Source: Roseomonas sp. KE2513 (GTDB lineage Bacteria; Pseudomonadota; Alphaproteobacteria; Acetobacterales; Acetobacteraceae). From it: a stretch of 47,921 nt of DNA. Numbering within the stretch: position 1 is the first letter of the stretch; each line of letters begins with the position of its first letter. A model generated the notes under the pieces. The model did no database searches. It saw only the letters and a list, made by a program, of their open reading frames with translations, and had not been told where the DNA came from. Below are positions 26,627-34,832 of the stretch, piece after piece. The position numbers were made by a program, and so were the translations under genes. The DNA is taken from contig NZ_RCVR01000037.1 of assembly GCF_016107305.1 (NCBI RefSeq), positions 1-47,921 of the forward strand. The letters are read 5' to 3'.

Positions 26627-27877
26627 TCAGAGAATTGCGCCCTGCTCCAGCAGCGCCGCCCGCACCGCGACGGCATCCCCTGCCCCGCCGCCGGCCACGA
26701 GCGCCGCGGCCACACCCGCTGCCTGGCCCGTCGCGAAGGCCGTGCCCATGACACGGGTGGAACCATAGGCCGCGCGGTCGGCCCCGGCGACGCGGCCCGC
26801 ATAGAGGAGATTGTTCAGGCCCTGGGCGCGGAGGGTATCGAGCGGGATGTCGTAGAAGCCTTCCCCGCCCACGGGCGTGTAGGCGGCCCGCCCCGGCGCC
26901 TCGTGCACCTCCATCGGCCAAGCGCCCCGCGCGATGCCCTCCGGGTCGCGCCGTCCCTCGATGACGGCCGCGCCGGTCACCTCCGCGAGCGCCGCGCAGC
27001 GCCGCGTCTCCCGCACGCCGAATTGCGGCCCGGTCGCGATGAGGCGCGCGCCACCCATGCCCGGCTCCTCCCGCAGCGCCGCGACCACGGCCCAGGCGGC
27101 CCGGCGCGCGGCCTGCTCCGCCGCGGTGAGGCTCGCGGCCGTCAGCCCGTCGGTCGGCAGGTCCACGCACATCCACCAGGCCTCACCCGCCCCGGGCATC
27201 GGCATGAAGACCCCGCCATCCGGCCGCACCGGGGCATCCGGCAGCACCGCATTCGCGCGCGCCGCCGCGCGGGCGAGGGTGCCGCGGTCCGGCATCGCCT
27301 CCGGCCGAAGCCCGCCGACCCGCATCGTCGCGGAGCCCGGCTGCACCTGCCCGTCCGGGCCCGGCACCACCCGCGGCACGCCGGCGAGCGACGCGAGCGT
27401 CGCCTCGCCGCTCGCGTCCACGAAAGCGCGCGCGGCGATCTCGGCGGCGCCCGCATGGTCGGTGACGCGCAGGGCGCCGAGTGCCGCGCCCGCGCGCGCC
27501 GTGCCCGTCACCAGCGCGTGCAGCCGGCATTCGGCACCGGCCGCCCCGACCACCTCGTCCGCCGCGCGCTTCAGCGCCTCCGGGTCGAAGGGAACTACCC
27601 AGTTGCCGCTGCGCGAGCGGATGGGCGCGACCTCGCCGCCCAGCGCCGCCAGGCCCGCGAGCATCCGCTCCGCCGCGCCGCCCACGGCCTGCCGCGGGGT
27701 CTCCCCGGCCTGGTAGAGGCCGCAATAGGTGAGGACACCGGCATTCGTCGCGGCCCCGCCGAGAAAGCCATAGCGTTCGAGGAGAAGCACCCGCGCCCCG
27801 GTCGCGGCCGCGCCGAGCGCGGCGCCGATCCCGGCCGCGCCGCCGCCCGCGACAACCACATCATACGTCTCGACCAA
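26627..27877 (-). CDS. FAD-dependent oxidoreductase (FAD_oxidored family)
   Basis: 416 residues. The N-terminal Rossmann motif is VVVAGGGAAGIGAALGAA, followed by ERYGFLGGAATNAGVLTYCGL. This is the signature of the PF12831-type flavoproteins, many of them uncharacterised and encoded with transporters. ARAFVDASGEATLASLAGV and the C-terminal GRVAGADRAAYGSTRVMG close the FAD site. No iron-sulfur cysteine cluster is seen. It lies between the Fbp-type importer and a GntR/FCD regulator on the same strand. The substrate is unknown. Confidence 0.85.
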   Translation of the reverse strand: MVETYDVVVAGGGAAGIGAALGAAATGARVLLLERYGFLGGAATNAGVLTYCGLYQAGETPRQAVGGAAERMLAGLAALGGEVAPIRSRSGNWVVPFDPEALKRAADEVVGAAGAECRLHALVTGTARAGAALGALRVTDHAGAAEIAARAFVDASGEATLASLAGVPRVVPGPDGQVQPGSATMRVGGLRPEAMPDRGTLARAAARANAVLPDAPVRPDGGVFMPMPGAGEAWWMCVDLPTDGLTAASLTAAEQAARRAAWAVVAALREEPGMGGARLIATGPQFGVRETRRCAALAEVTGAAVIEGRRDPEGIARGAWPMEVHEAPGRAAYTPVGGEGFYDIPLDTLRAQGLNNLLYAGRVAGADRAAYGSTRVMGTAFATGQAAGVAAALVAGGGAGDAVAVRAALLEQGAIL

Positions 27878-28001
27878 ACGATGCCCTCCCGCAGGGGCGC
27901 AGGTTGCGCCCGGACGGGAGAAAGCGCCAATCAGGAGTTAGCGGCCCCGCTGCCCACACCAGTCGACGCAAGGCCCACGCGAGAAGCACGGCATTCGTCG
28001 C

Positions 28002-28649
28002 TCAGGCTGCGCCGTCGCGGAGTAGATCGCGGGGCGTGGTGGAGATGATATGCGCGCTGGTGGCGAGCGCGGCCCATTCCGGGTTCCCGGCGCTCAGCGC
28101 CGCCAGGATCTCGCGGTGCTGGCGGTTGGACCGCTCGATCCCAACATGCTGCTGCAGCCGGTACTCCTTCAGCAGCACGAGCGGCATCTGCACGAGGCGC
28201 CGCAGCATTCCCTCCAGCCGGCGGGAGCGGGACGCCCTCGCGAGAACGGCGTGGAACTCACCGTTGAGATCCGAGAAGGCGCTGATTCCTGCCTCGGCGG
28301 CCGGGTCCACCCGCTCCATCCGCTCCGCCAGCGCCTCCATCTCGGCGAGTTCCTCGGGCGTGATGCGCGTCGCGGCCTTGCGCGCCGCGTGGCCTTCCAG
28401 CAGCGCACGCAGTTCGAACTCGTCCGCCAGTTCCTCAGAGCGGAGGTTGGCGACGAAGCTGCCCTGGTTGCGCGTGCTCTCCACCAGGCCGTCCGCCAGC
28501 AGGCGCCGCAGCGCGTCACGCACGGGCGTGCGGCTGACCCCGATCTCCGAGGCCAGCATCTCCTCGCGCAGCGGCGCGCCCGGCGCGAAGCCGCCGCGAA
28601 GGATCCGGTCGCGGATCACCTGGTAGGCGCGCTCCGCCGCGTTCGGCAT
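28002..28649 (-). CDS. GntR-family regulator with FCD domain
   Basis: 215 residues. Residues 1-70 are a winged helix (LREEMLASEIGVSRTPVRDALRRL, in part) of the FadR subfamily; residues 80-205 are an all-helical FCD ligand domain with the metal-site pattern DLNGEFH. FCD regulators usually respond to small organic acids. It sits between the FAD oxidoreductase and the isomerase-like gene, on the same strand, and is the only GntR gene in the window. It is therefore a candidate to bind the TTGTGCACAA palindromes 3-4 kb away, although no such site lies in its own promoter. Confidence 0.9.
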   Translation of the reverse strand: MPNAAERAYQVIRDRILRGGFAPGAPLREEMLASEIGVSRTPVRDALRRLLADGLVESTRNQGSFVANLRSEELADEFELRALLEGHAARKAATRITPEELAEMEALAERMERVDPAAEAGISAFSDLNGEFHAVLARASRSRRLEGMLRRLVQMPLVLLKEYRLQQHVGIERSNRQHREILAALSAGNPEWAALATSAHIISTTPRDLLRDGAA

Positions 28650-28730
28650 CCCCGTGTCGTCCCCCTGACTCGCGCCTATCCTATCCTAGGGGCGCGGTGC
28701 CGGAAGCGGCACCCTCCCGCGCGGGAATCC

Positions 28731-29474
28731 TCAGAAGTCGGAGAGCAACCGGCCGAAGCCCTCCATTCGGTCCGTGATGCCGTTCTCGCGCAGCGCGTGC
28801 CACCAGGTCGCGGTGTTGATGGCGATCACAGGCTTGCCGAGCCACATCTCCGCTGCCGCCGCCAGCCGCACCATGGAAAGATTGGTGCCAACCTGCACGA
28901 TCGCGTCCACATCCGGCCCGTCCAACTCGCGCAGCCGCAGGCGCAGCTCCTCCGGCGTCACCTCGGCGATCGCGGTCCAGGAGGGGCATTGCAGACAGAG
29001 GTCGCGCACCACCTCGAAGCCTTCCTCCGTGAAGTAGCGCCGCACCTCCTCGTTCGCCGCGGGGTAGTAGGGCGAGAGAAAGGCGATGCGCTTCGCGCCA
29101 TAGGCCCGCAGCGCCGCCGTGGTCGCCAAGCTGCCGCAGCTGAGCCGAACGCCCGCCTCCTTCTCCACCCCCTCGCGGAAGGCTTCCGCGCCGGCCTTGC
29201 CGCCGAAGAAGGTGACGGCGGACATCCCCATCACGAGGTAGTTGGGCGAGCAGGTCATCACGCTCCGCACCGCGTCGATCACGCCTTCGGCGATCTTCAT
29301 CGCCCCCGCACGAAAGCTCTCGTTGCTGATGGCCTTGGCGTTCGGGGTGAAGATGCGGCTGTAATGCGCAGTGATGCCGGGCGGGCGCATCATCTCGAAG
29401 TCCGGCTGCACCACCGTGTTGGTGGAGGGGCCGAGAACGCCGTACTTCCCGCGGTAGCCGAGAACGTCGGGCAT
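28731..29474 (-). CDS. Maleate isomerase/arylmalonate decarboxylase-like protein lacking the catalytic cysteines
   Basis: 247 residues from ATG 29474, preceded by AAAGGAG. The fold pattern of the Asp/Glu racemase superfamily is clear: GVLGPSTNTVVQPDFEMMRPPGI, VMGMSAVTFFGGKAGAEAF, ALRAYGAKRIAFLSPYY and AIVQVGTNLSM. In maleate isomerase and Glu racemase two cysteines act as acid/base, and arylmalonate decarboxylase keeps one. Here the first site reads GMSAV and the second VGTNL, so both are missing. The protein is divergent from a Bug gene. It may catalyse a different reaction or be a binding protein; function is open. Confidence 0.7.
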   Translation of the reverse strand: MPDVLGYRGKYGVLGPSTNTVVQPDFEMMRPPGITAHYSRIFTPNAKAISNESFRAGAMKIAEGVIDAVRSVMTCSPNYLVMGMSAVTFFGGKAGAEAFREGVEKEAGVRLSCGSLATTAALRAYGAKRIAFLSPYYPAANEEVRRYFTEEGFEVVRDLCLQCPSWTAIAEVTPEELRLRLRELDGPDVDAIVQVGTNLSMVRLAAAAEMWLGKPVIAINTATWWHALRENGITDRMEGFGRLLSDF

Positions 29475-29499
29475 GATAGTCTCCTTTCCTGATCCCGCG

Positions 29500-29509
29500 G
29501 CCAATTGGC
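29500..29509. promoter_or_regulatory. Palindrome GCCAATTGGC in a divergent promoter
   Basis: A 10-bp perfect palindrome midway between the divergent starts of the isomerase-like gene (29474) and the Bug gene (29557). The location suits an operator; no regulator can be named. Confidence 0.3.
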
Positions 29510-29556
29510 GCGGTCCGTGCATTGGCGGTCACCAAACTTCAGAGAGGCGAACCGGC

Positions 29557-30537
29557 ATGTCAGCATCCTTCCTTCCTCGCCGCCACTTCCTGGGCGCCGC
29601 AGCCCTGCTCGCCGCACCGGGCATCGCCCGCGCGCAGGGTGATTGGCCAAGCCGCCCGATCCGCTTCATCGCCACGGGCCCTGCGGGCGGCGCCGGAGAC
29701 GTGATCTCGCGCCTTGTCTGCGAACGCCTCACCGCGCGGCTGGGCCAGGCGGTCGTGGTGGAGAACCGGCCGGGCGCGGGCACCAACATCGGCATGGCCG
29801 CGATCGCGCGCAGCACGCCGGACGGCTACACGATCGGCCTCGCCTCCATCGCGTCCAACGCGGTGAACCGCTGGCTCTACAAGTCCCTGCCCTTCGATCC
29901 CGAGAAGGACGTGGTGCCGGTCTCGCTGATGGCGCTGACGCCGAACCTGATGGTCGTCTCGCCCTCCCTGCCCGTGCGCAACGCGGCCGAGTTCATCGCC
30001 TACGCGAAGTCGCATCCCGGCTCGCTGAACTACGGCTCGGTCGGATCCGGCTCCTCGCAGCACCTCGCGGGCGCGCAATTCGCGCTCGCGAACGGGCTGG
30101 ACATGCAGCACGTGCCCTACAACAACTCCGGCCAGCTCAACACGGACATGATGGAGGGCCGCGTGCAGGTCCTCTTCCAGTCCGTCTCCGCGGTGGCCGA
30201 GATGGCGCGCAGCGGCCGCATGCGCCCGCTCGCCGTCACCGGCACGGAGCGGCTGGACGCCTTCCCCGAGGTGCCGACCCTGCGCGAGGCCGGTGTGGAC
30301 ATCACCTCCATGGGCTGGTTCGGCATCGTGGCGCCCACGGGCGTGCCGGAGCCGATCCTGGAGAAGCTCAACGCCGAGACGGTCGCGGTGCTGGGCGAGC
30401 CGGACCTGCGCCGCCGCATCGCGGAGCTGGGCTCCATCCCGCGCCCGATGACGCGCGCGGAGTTCGGGCGCTGGATGGCCGACGAAACCGCGAAGTGGCG
30501 GCCGGTGGTCCAGGCCACCGGCGCCACGGCCGACTAG
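29557..30537 (+). CDS. Bug/TctC-family substrate-binding protein
   Basis: 326 residues from ATG 29557, with AGAGAGG upstream. The signal has a twin-arginine look (LPRRHFLGAAALLAAPGIARA). Bug landmarks are PIRFIATGPAGGAGDVISR, VVVENRPGAGTNIG, LNYGSVGSGSSQHLAG and HVPYNNSGQLNTDM. It is divergent from the isomerase-like gene, suggesting uptake of the compound that enzyme handles. No TctA or TctB is nearby. Confidence 0.9.
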   Translation: MSASFLPRRHFLGAAALLAAPGIARAQGDWPSRPIRFIATGPAGGAGDVISRLVCERLTARLGQAVVVENRPGAGTNIGMAAIARSTPDGYTIGLASIASNAVNRWLYKSLPFDPEKDVVPVSLMALTPNLMVVSPSLPVRNAAEFIAYAKSHPGSLNYGSVGSGSSQHLAGAQFALANGLDMQHVPYNNSGQLNTDMMEGRVQVLFQSVSAVAEMARSGRMRPLAVTGTERLDAFPEVPTLREAGVDITSMGWFGIVAPTGVPEPILEKLNAETVAVLGEPDLRRRIAELGSIPRPMTRAEFGRWMADETAKWRPVVQATGATAD

Positions 30538-30560
30538 GGCGGGCGCCGGGCGCCGCCGCA

Positions 30561-31757
30561 TCAGGCGACGGCGTCCAGCTCCCGGAGGGAGCGGATCATC
30601 GAGGTCCGCATCAGGTGTTCCTTGTGGCGCACCGGGTCCTCCGCGGTGCGCCGCAGATCGTCCAGCGCCGCCGCGCGCACGGCGGGATCGCGCTGGTTCA
30701 GCGTCGCGCGGTTGCGAAGCGCCTGCTGCTGCACCACGTCGAGCGCGACCTTACGCCGCTGCCGCTCGTAGCGGCCGAGAAGCGCGGGATCGCCCCCGCG
30801 CCAAACCTCGGCAAGTTTGTCCGCCAGGTTGAAGGCGTCGTGGATGCCGCCGTTCATCCCCATGCCGCCGAGCGGGTTGTTCACATGCGCCGCGTCGCCC
30901 GCCAGCAGGATGCGCCCGACCGTGTAGCGCTCGGCGACGCGCTCGTGCACGCGATAGGCGGTGCGGTGACGGATCTCGTAGTCGCCGCCGATCGGCAGCA
31001 CCTCCTTCATGCGCTGCTGGATGCGCGCGTCGGAGAGCATCACCTCCTCGGGCTCGCTCGCCTCGGTCGGCAGCAGCAGGCGCCAGAGGCCGGCGGTGCG
31101 GAGGAGGACGAACCACTCCTCCGGGTCCGAGATATAGGCGATGTTCGAGAGATGCGGGATCGCCTCGTGGAAGGGATAGGGCGTGGAGAGCGTGAGGTAG
31201 AGCTCGGGGATGGTCTGGCCGTCGAAGGGCACGTCGATCGACTTGCGAACCACGCTTCGCGCGCCGTCCGCACCGATGAGATAGGCGCCCTCCAGCACCT
31301 CCTGGCTGCCGTCCTCGCGCTCGATCACGAGCCGCACGCCGTCCGCATCCTGCGAGGCCGAGACGGCGCGGGCGTCGTACATGATCTCGACGTTCGCGTC
31401 GGCGTCGAGCCTCTCGCGCAGCAGGCGCGTCAGGCGCCACTGCTCGCATTGCAGCCGGTAGGGGTGGTTCGTCTCCCCGCGCAGCAACTCCATGTCGAAG
31501 GTGGCGACGGGGCCGGTGCGGCGGTCCCGGAACTGCCAGTGGCGGCAGATCAGCCCCTGCTCGACCAGCGGGGCGGCGGTGTCCAGCCGCTCCAGCATGT
31601 CGAGGGTCGGGGGATGGAAGGTGGAGGCCCGCAACCCGTCCGGCAGGTCTCGCTCGGCCTCCACGACCAGCACGGGGATGCCTGCATCGGCCAGGCAGGC
31701 TGCGGCGACGAGGCCGACAGGTCCGGCTCCGGCGACGATGACGCGCAGGCGGCTCAT
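30561..31757 (-). CDS. FAD-dependent aromatic monooxygenase (class A, PheA/MhpA-like)
   Basis: 398 residues from ATG 31757, with GGAG about ten bases upstream; a distal start at 31850 would run through the operator region. The FAD motif GAGPVGLVAAACLADAG opens the protein, the DG motif is IGADGARSVVRK, and GDAAHVNNPLGGMGMNGG is the second FAD motif. This matches flavin hydroxylases acting on phenols, hydroxyphenyl or pyridine compounds. The upstream region has a TTGTGTACAA palindrome at 31823, and a perfect TTGTGCACAA lies at 31954. The substrate is unknown. Confidence 0.85.
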   Translation of the reverse strand: MSRLRVIVAGAGPVGLVAAACLADAGIPVLVVEAERDLPDGLRASTFHPPTLDMLERLDTAAPLVEQGLICRHWQFRDRRTGPVATFDMELLRGETNHPYRLQCEQWRLTRLLRERLDADANVEIMYDARAVSASQDADGVRLVIEREDGSQEVLEGAYLIGADGARSVVRKSIDVPFDGQTIPELYLTLSTPYPFHEAIPHLSNIAYISDPEEWFVLLRTAGLWRLLLPTEASEPEEVMLSDARIQQRMKEVLPIGGDYEIRHRTAYRVHERVAERYTVGRILLAGDAAHVNNPLGGMGMNGGIHDAFNLADKLAEVWRGGDPALLGRYERQRRKVALDVVQQQALRNRATLNQRDPAVRAAALDDLRRTAEDPVRHKEHLMRTSMIRSLRELDAVA

Positions 31758-31822
31758 GCGGCGGCGCTCCGGGGGGCTGGGCCACGATAGATCACGGGCA
31801 GGAGGGGGAAGGTCATGCCTAA

Positions 31823-31832
31823 TTGTGTACAA
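31823..31832. promoter_or_regulatory. Operator-like palindrome A (TTGTGTACAA)
   Basis: In the context ATTGTGTACAAT, flanked by GCCTA on the left and AGGC on the right, this is a near-symmetric element of about 20 bp, 66 bases upstream of the monooxygenase start. It is one of four related palindromes in this window. Confidence 0.55.
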
Positions 31833-31953
31833 TAGGCAGTAAGGAGGCAAGCTTCGCGTTAGAGAGACAGATTGAGCCGGTATGGCCGAAAGAGGAAATC
31901 ATACCTGACCCGAAGAGATTGGACCCCGGGCAGTCCTTATCAAAGAGCAGGCA

Positions 31954-31963
31954 TTGTGCACAA
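31954..31963. promoter_or_regulatory. Operator-like palindrome B (TTGTGCACAA)
   Basis: A perfect 10-bp palindrome between the monooxygenase start and the end of the isochorismatase-like gene, 131 bp from palindrome A. It fits the GT-N-AC core typical of GntR-family operators. Confidence 0.55.
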
Positions 31964-32035
31964 CAATCAGCCTACCAGTGGGCAGGACGCGGCAAGCAGG
32001 GAAGTTCTCTGCGCCGGCCCTGCCTCAAGCGCCCG

Positions 32036-32668
32036 TCAGGACACCGCGCTCGCGAGGTTCCTGGTCCGCAACTCCTCCAGGCTCATCAGGTCCGCGTATT
32101 TCTGGCCCATGTCGAAAAGGTTAGCCTCGTGCGGGCCAAGGGCACGGTCGCCTACGCAATCCGTCACCACCACCGTGCGGAAGTTGTGCGAGCAACTGTC
32201 CACCACCGTCGCGCGGACACATCCGCTGGTGGTGCAGCCCGCGACGAGCAGCGTGTCGACGCGGCGGAAGGCGAGCCAACCCGCGAGTTCTGTACCAAAA
32301 AAGGCGCTCGCCTGCCGCTTGCGGAGCACGAGTTCGCCCGGCACCGGCGCCACCTCCGGCAGGATCTGCGAGAGAGGGCTCGTCTCCGTCAGCTTGGCCA
32401 GCCCGGTCGCCTTCAACGCAAAGGCGCCGGCGTCGGAGCCGTCATCGGCATAGACGACCCGGGTATGCGCCACCGGCCAGCCGCGCGAGCGCGCAAGCGC
32501 CAGCAGCTCGGCCGTGCGGGCGATGGCCGGGCCGATGTTCCCGCCGCCGAAGTGCTCGGGATCCGCGAAGCCGCGCACGAAATCCACCACCACCACGGCG
32601 GGGGCCACGCCCAACCCCATGCTCCCACCCATGCCCTGGCGGCGATAGATGTCCAGTTCGTCCGTCAT
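32036..32668 (-). CDS. Isochorismatase-like cysteine hydrolase (amidohydrolase type)
   Basis: 210 residues from ATG 32668, with AGGAG upstream. The family triad is complete: Asp29 in VVVVDFVRGF, Lys117 in RKRQASAF (the K-x3-SAF pattern) and nucleophile Cys150 in AGCTTSGCVRATV. It resembles N-carbamoylsarcosine amidase and maleamate amidase-like hydrolases more than true isochorismatase, so an amide or carbamoyl bond is the likely target. It is flanked by TTGTGCACAA palindromes and by monooxygenase and Bug genes, which points to a catabolic role. Confidence 0.88.
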   Translation of the reverse strand: MTDELDIYRRQGMGGSMGLGVAPAVVVVDFVRGFADPEHFGGGNIGPAIARTAELLALARSRGWPVAHTRVVYADDGSDAGAFALKATGLAKLTETSPLSQILPEVAPVPGELVLRKRQASAFFGTELAGWLAFRRVDTLLVAGCTTSGCVRATVVDSCSHNFRTVVVTDCVGDRALGPHEANLFDMGQKYADLMSLEELRTRNLASAVS

Positions 32669-32772
32669 CGCGGCGGTCTCCTGTCCCCGTTCATGCAAGC
32701 GCGCCTCCCGCGGCGCTTGGGCGCTCAGAGGCGGGATCGCGCCACCCTCGCCTCGGGCCGGCGTTAAGATAA

Positions 32773-32782
32773 TTGTGCACAG
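32773..32782. promoter_or_regulatory. Operator-like palindrome C (TTGTGCACAG)
   Basis: One mismatch to the TTGTGCACAA core. It lies 105 bases upstream of the isochorismatase-like start codon and 107 bp from palindrome D. Confidence 0.5.
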
Positions 32783-32879
32783 TCCACCCGGCAGGGTGAA
32801 GCAAGTTTCCGCAGGACATTCAGTAGCTCCGGCCGGTTAAGGCCGCACCACGATCCAAAAACAGGCAGTCGACCCCTGT

Positions 32880-32889
32880 TTGTGCACAA
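32880..32889. promoter_or_regulatory. Operator-like palindrome D (TTGTGCACAA)
   Basis: A perfect copy of the core, just beyond the stop of the downstream Bug gene (minus strand) and upstream of the isochorismatase-like gene. Together with palindrome C it brackets the promoter of that gene. Confidence 0.55.
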
Positions 32890-32915
32890 TAAGGCTTGAT
32901 CGCCTGCTCGGCCCG

Positions 32916-33908
32916 TCACTCCGTGCGGATGCCGCCCTCGCGGATCACCGGCGTCCAGGTGTCGTATTCTTTCTGGAGGAAGCGGGCGAACTCCTCCCGC
33001 GAGCCGCCGATGACCTGCCCGGCCTGGGTGTTGAACACGGCCTCGCGCACCTCAGGCAAGGCGGCGATACTGCCGAAAACCTCGTTGATGCGGTCCGCGA
33101 GGTCCGGCGCCATGCCGGCAGGGGCGGCGACGCCGTACCAAACGGCAATGTCGAAGCCGGGCAGCGTGTCGCTCACGAGCGGCACGCCGGGCAGGGCAGG
33201 GCTGCCGCCGGGGTTGCCCATGGCAATCGGGCGGATGGCTCCCTCTTTCAGCATCGGCAGGGCGGAGGAGAGGCTGGGAAAGCCGAGCTGCGTCTCGTTC
33301 CGCATGACGGAGGTGACGATCTCCGACCCGCTGCGATAGGGCACGTGCACCATGGAGATCCCAGCGCGGCGGCAGAGCAGCGCCATGAAGAGGTGGCTGC
33401 CGTTGCCCACCCCGGCGGAGGCGTAGGTATAGGCGTCCGGCCGCGCCTTCGCCTTGGCGATCACCTCCGCCACCGTCTTCTCGGGCACCGAAGGGTGGGC
33501 GAAGAAGACTGCCGGCAGGTTCACGAGCTGGATGATCGGCGTGAAGGCCTTCATCGGGTCGTAGCCGAGGCGCGGGTTCAGCTCCTTGCCGATGGCATTG
33601 GCGCCGATATCGGCCATCAGCAGGATGTTCCCGTCCGGCCGCTGCCCCGCGACATAGGCGCCGCCGACCAGCCCGCCGGCGCCCGCGCGGTTCTCGACCA
33701 CCAGGGTCTGGCCGCCGGTGAAGCGCGGGAAGTGCTGCCCCACCAGCCGTGCCAGCGTGTCCGAGGCACCGCCGGGGGTGAAGGGAACCACCAGCGTCAC
33801 CGGCCGGTCCGGCCAGGTCGCGGCGGCGGCACGGCCGAGCAGGGCCGGGGCTGCGAGCAGCCCCGCGCCGAGTGCGCCCAGGCGGCGGCGGGTGAAGCCG
33901 TGGTCCAT
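32916..33908 (-). CDS. Bug/TctC-family substrate-binding protein
   Basis: 330 residues from ATG 33908, with GGAGGGAG upstream; an ATG at 33977 overlaps the next gene and is unlikely. The twin-arginine-like signal is TRRRLGALGAGLLAAPALLG. Bug landmarks are PVTLVVPFTPGGASDTLAR, LVVENRAGAGGLVGG and HVPYRSGSEIV. It starts 14 bases after the lyase gene ends, on the same strand, so it is probably co-transcribed with the lyase and hydro-lyase genes and delivers their substrate or a precursor. Confidence 0.9.
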   Translation of the reverse strand: MDHGFTRRRLGALGAGLLAAPALLGRAAAATWPDRPVTLVVPFTPGGASDTLARLVGQHFPRFTGGQTLVVENRAGAGGLVGGAYVAGQRPDGNILLMADIGANAIGKELNPRLGYDPMKAFTPIIQLVNLPAVFFAHPSVPEKTVAEVIAKAKARPDAYTYASAGVGNGSHLFMALLCRRAGISMVHVPYRSGSEIVTSVMRNETQLGFPSLSSALPMLKEGAIRPIAMGNPGGSPALPGVPLVSDTLPGFDIAVWYGVAAPAGMAPDLADRINEVFGSIAALPEVREAVFNTQAGQVIGGSREEFARFLQKEYDTWTPVIREGGIRTE

Positions 33909-33922
33909 GGCTCTTCTCCCTC

Positions 33923-34804
33923 CTACTCGGCGGCTTGCTGGCGGTCGGGGCGAGCCCACTTGGCGTCGAATTCCCAAACTTCGGGGAAGCCCATCAGCTC
34001 GTTCATCTCGGCGAAAGGCAGCACCTCCAGCCCCGCGCTGTCGCCGTGCTCGCGCAGATGGGCATAGGCGCTCTCGAGCACCTTCGCGACGCTGAGGAAG
34101 CCGATCGCGGGATAGATGGCCACGTCGTAGCCGATGGCCTTCAGGGTCGCCGCCGGCAGGATCGGCGTGCGGCCGCCGCCATCGACGTTGTTGGCGAGCA
34201 GGAAGGCATCGATCTCGCCGCCGATGCGGCGCATCTCCTCCTCGCTCTCCGGGCTCTCGACGAAGACGATGTCGGCGCCGGCCTTCGTGTAGAGCTTGCC
34301 GCGGCGGATCGCCTCGTCGAGGCCGAGCGTCGTGCGCGCGTCGGTGCGGGCGATGATGAGGAAGTCGTCGCTCTTGCGGGCCTCGGCGGCGACCTCAATC
34401 TTCAGCGCCATCTCCTCGGCGGGGATCACGCGGCGGCCCGGGGTGTGGCCGCACTTCTTCGGCACCTCCTGGTCCTCGATCTGGATGGCCGTGACGCCGC
34501 CGGCCTCGTAGCCCATGACGGTGTGGCGCACGTTGAGCAGGCCGCCATAGCCGGTGTCCGCGTCGGCGATGACCGGCGTGGTGCTGCCCTGCGCGAAGCG
34601 CGCCATGCGCGAGACCATGTCGGTGTAGGTCGCGATGCCCGCGTCCGGCACGCCGAGATGGGAGGCGACGGTGCCGTAGCCCGTGGCGTAGAGGGCCGTG
34701 AAGCCCATGCGGTCCGCGACGCGGGCGGAGATCATGTCGAAGATGCCGGGGGCCACGACGAACTCGCCCGCGCGCAGCGCCGCCTTCAGCTTGGGATCGG
34801 CCAT
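33923..34804 (-). CDS. Isocitrate lyase/PEP mutase-family lyase (methylisocitrate or dimethylmalate lyase-like)
   Basis: 293 residues from ATG 34804. The metal/substrate loop DADTGYG is at 81-87 and the catalytic loop KKCGH at 116-120 (Cys118), as in 2-methylisocitrate lyase and 2,3-dimethylmalate lyase; PEP mutase lacks this cysteine loop. The expected reaction is retro-aldol cleavage of a substituted malate or citrate to pyruvate, glyoxylate or similar. It follows a two-subunit aconitase-type hydro-lyase by 28 bases, which suggests isomerisation or hydration followed by cleavage. There is no citrate-synthase gene, so the methylcitrate cycle is not supported. Confidence 0.85.
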   Translation of the reverse strand: MADPKLKAALRAGEFVVAPGIFDMISARVADRMGFTALYATGYGTVASHLGVPDAGIATYTDMVSRMARFAQGSTTPVIADADTGYGGLLNVRHTVMGYEAGGVTAIQIEDQEVPKKCGHTPGRRVIPAEEMALKIEVAAEARKSDDFLIIARTDARTTLGLDEAIRRGKLYTKAGADIVFVESPESEEEMRRIGGEIDAFLLANNVDGGGRTPILPAATLKAIGYDVAIYPAIGFLSVAKVLESAYAHLREHGDSAGLEVLPFAEMNELMGFPEVWEFDAKWARPDRQQAAE

Positions 34805-34832
34805 GGGGAAGTCTCCTGTTGAAGGGGGTTGG

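Noticed and set aside
30561-31757. Assignment of the monooxygenase as 6-hydroxynicotinate 3-monooxygenase (NicC)
   Set aside because: The sequence resembles PheA/MhpA-type flavin hydroxylases more than NicC; only the context hints at pyridines.
29643-31790. Plus-strand open frame of about 700 codons over the Bug and monooxygenase genes
   Set aside because: Out of frame with the Bug gene and antisense to the monooxygenase; no recognisable domain.
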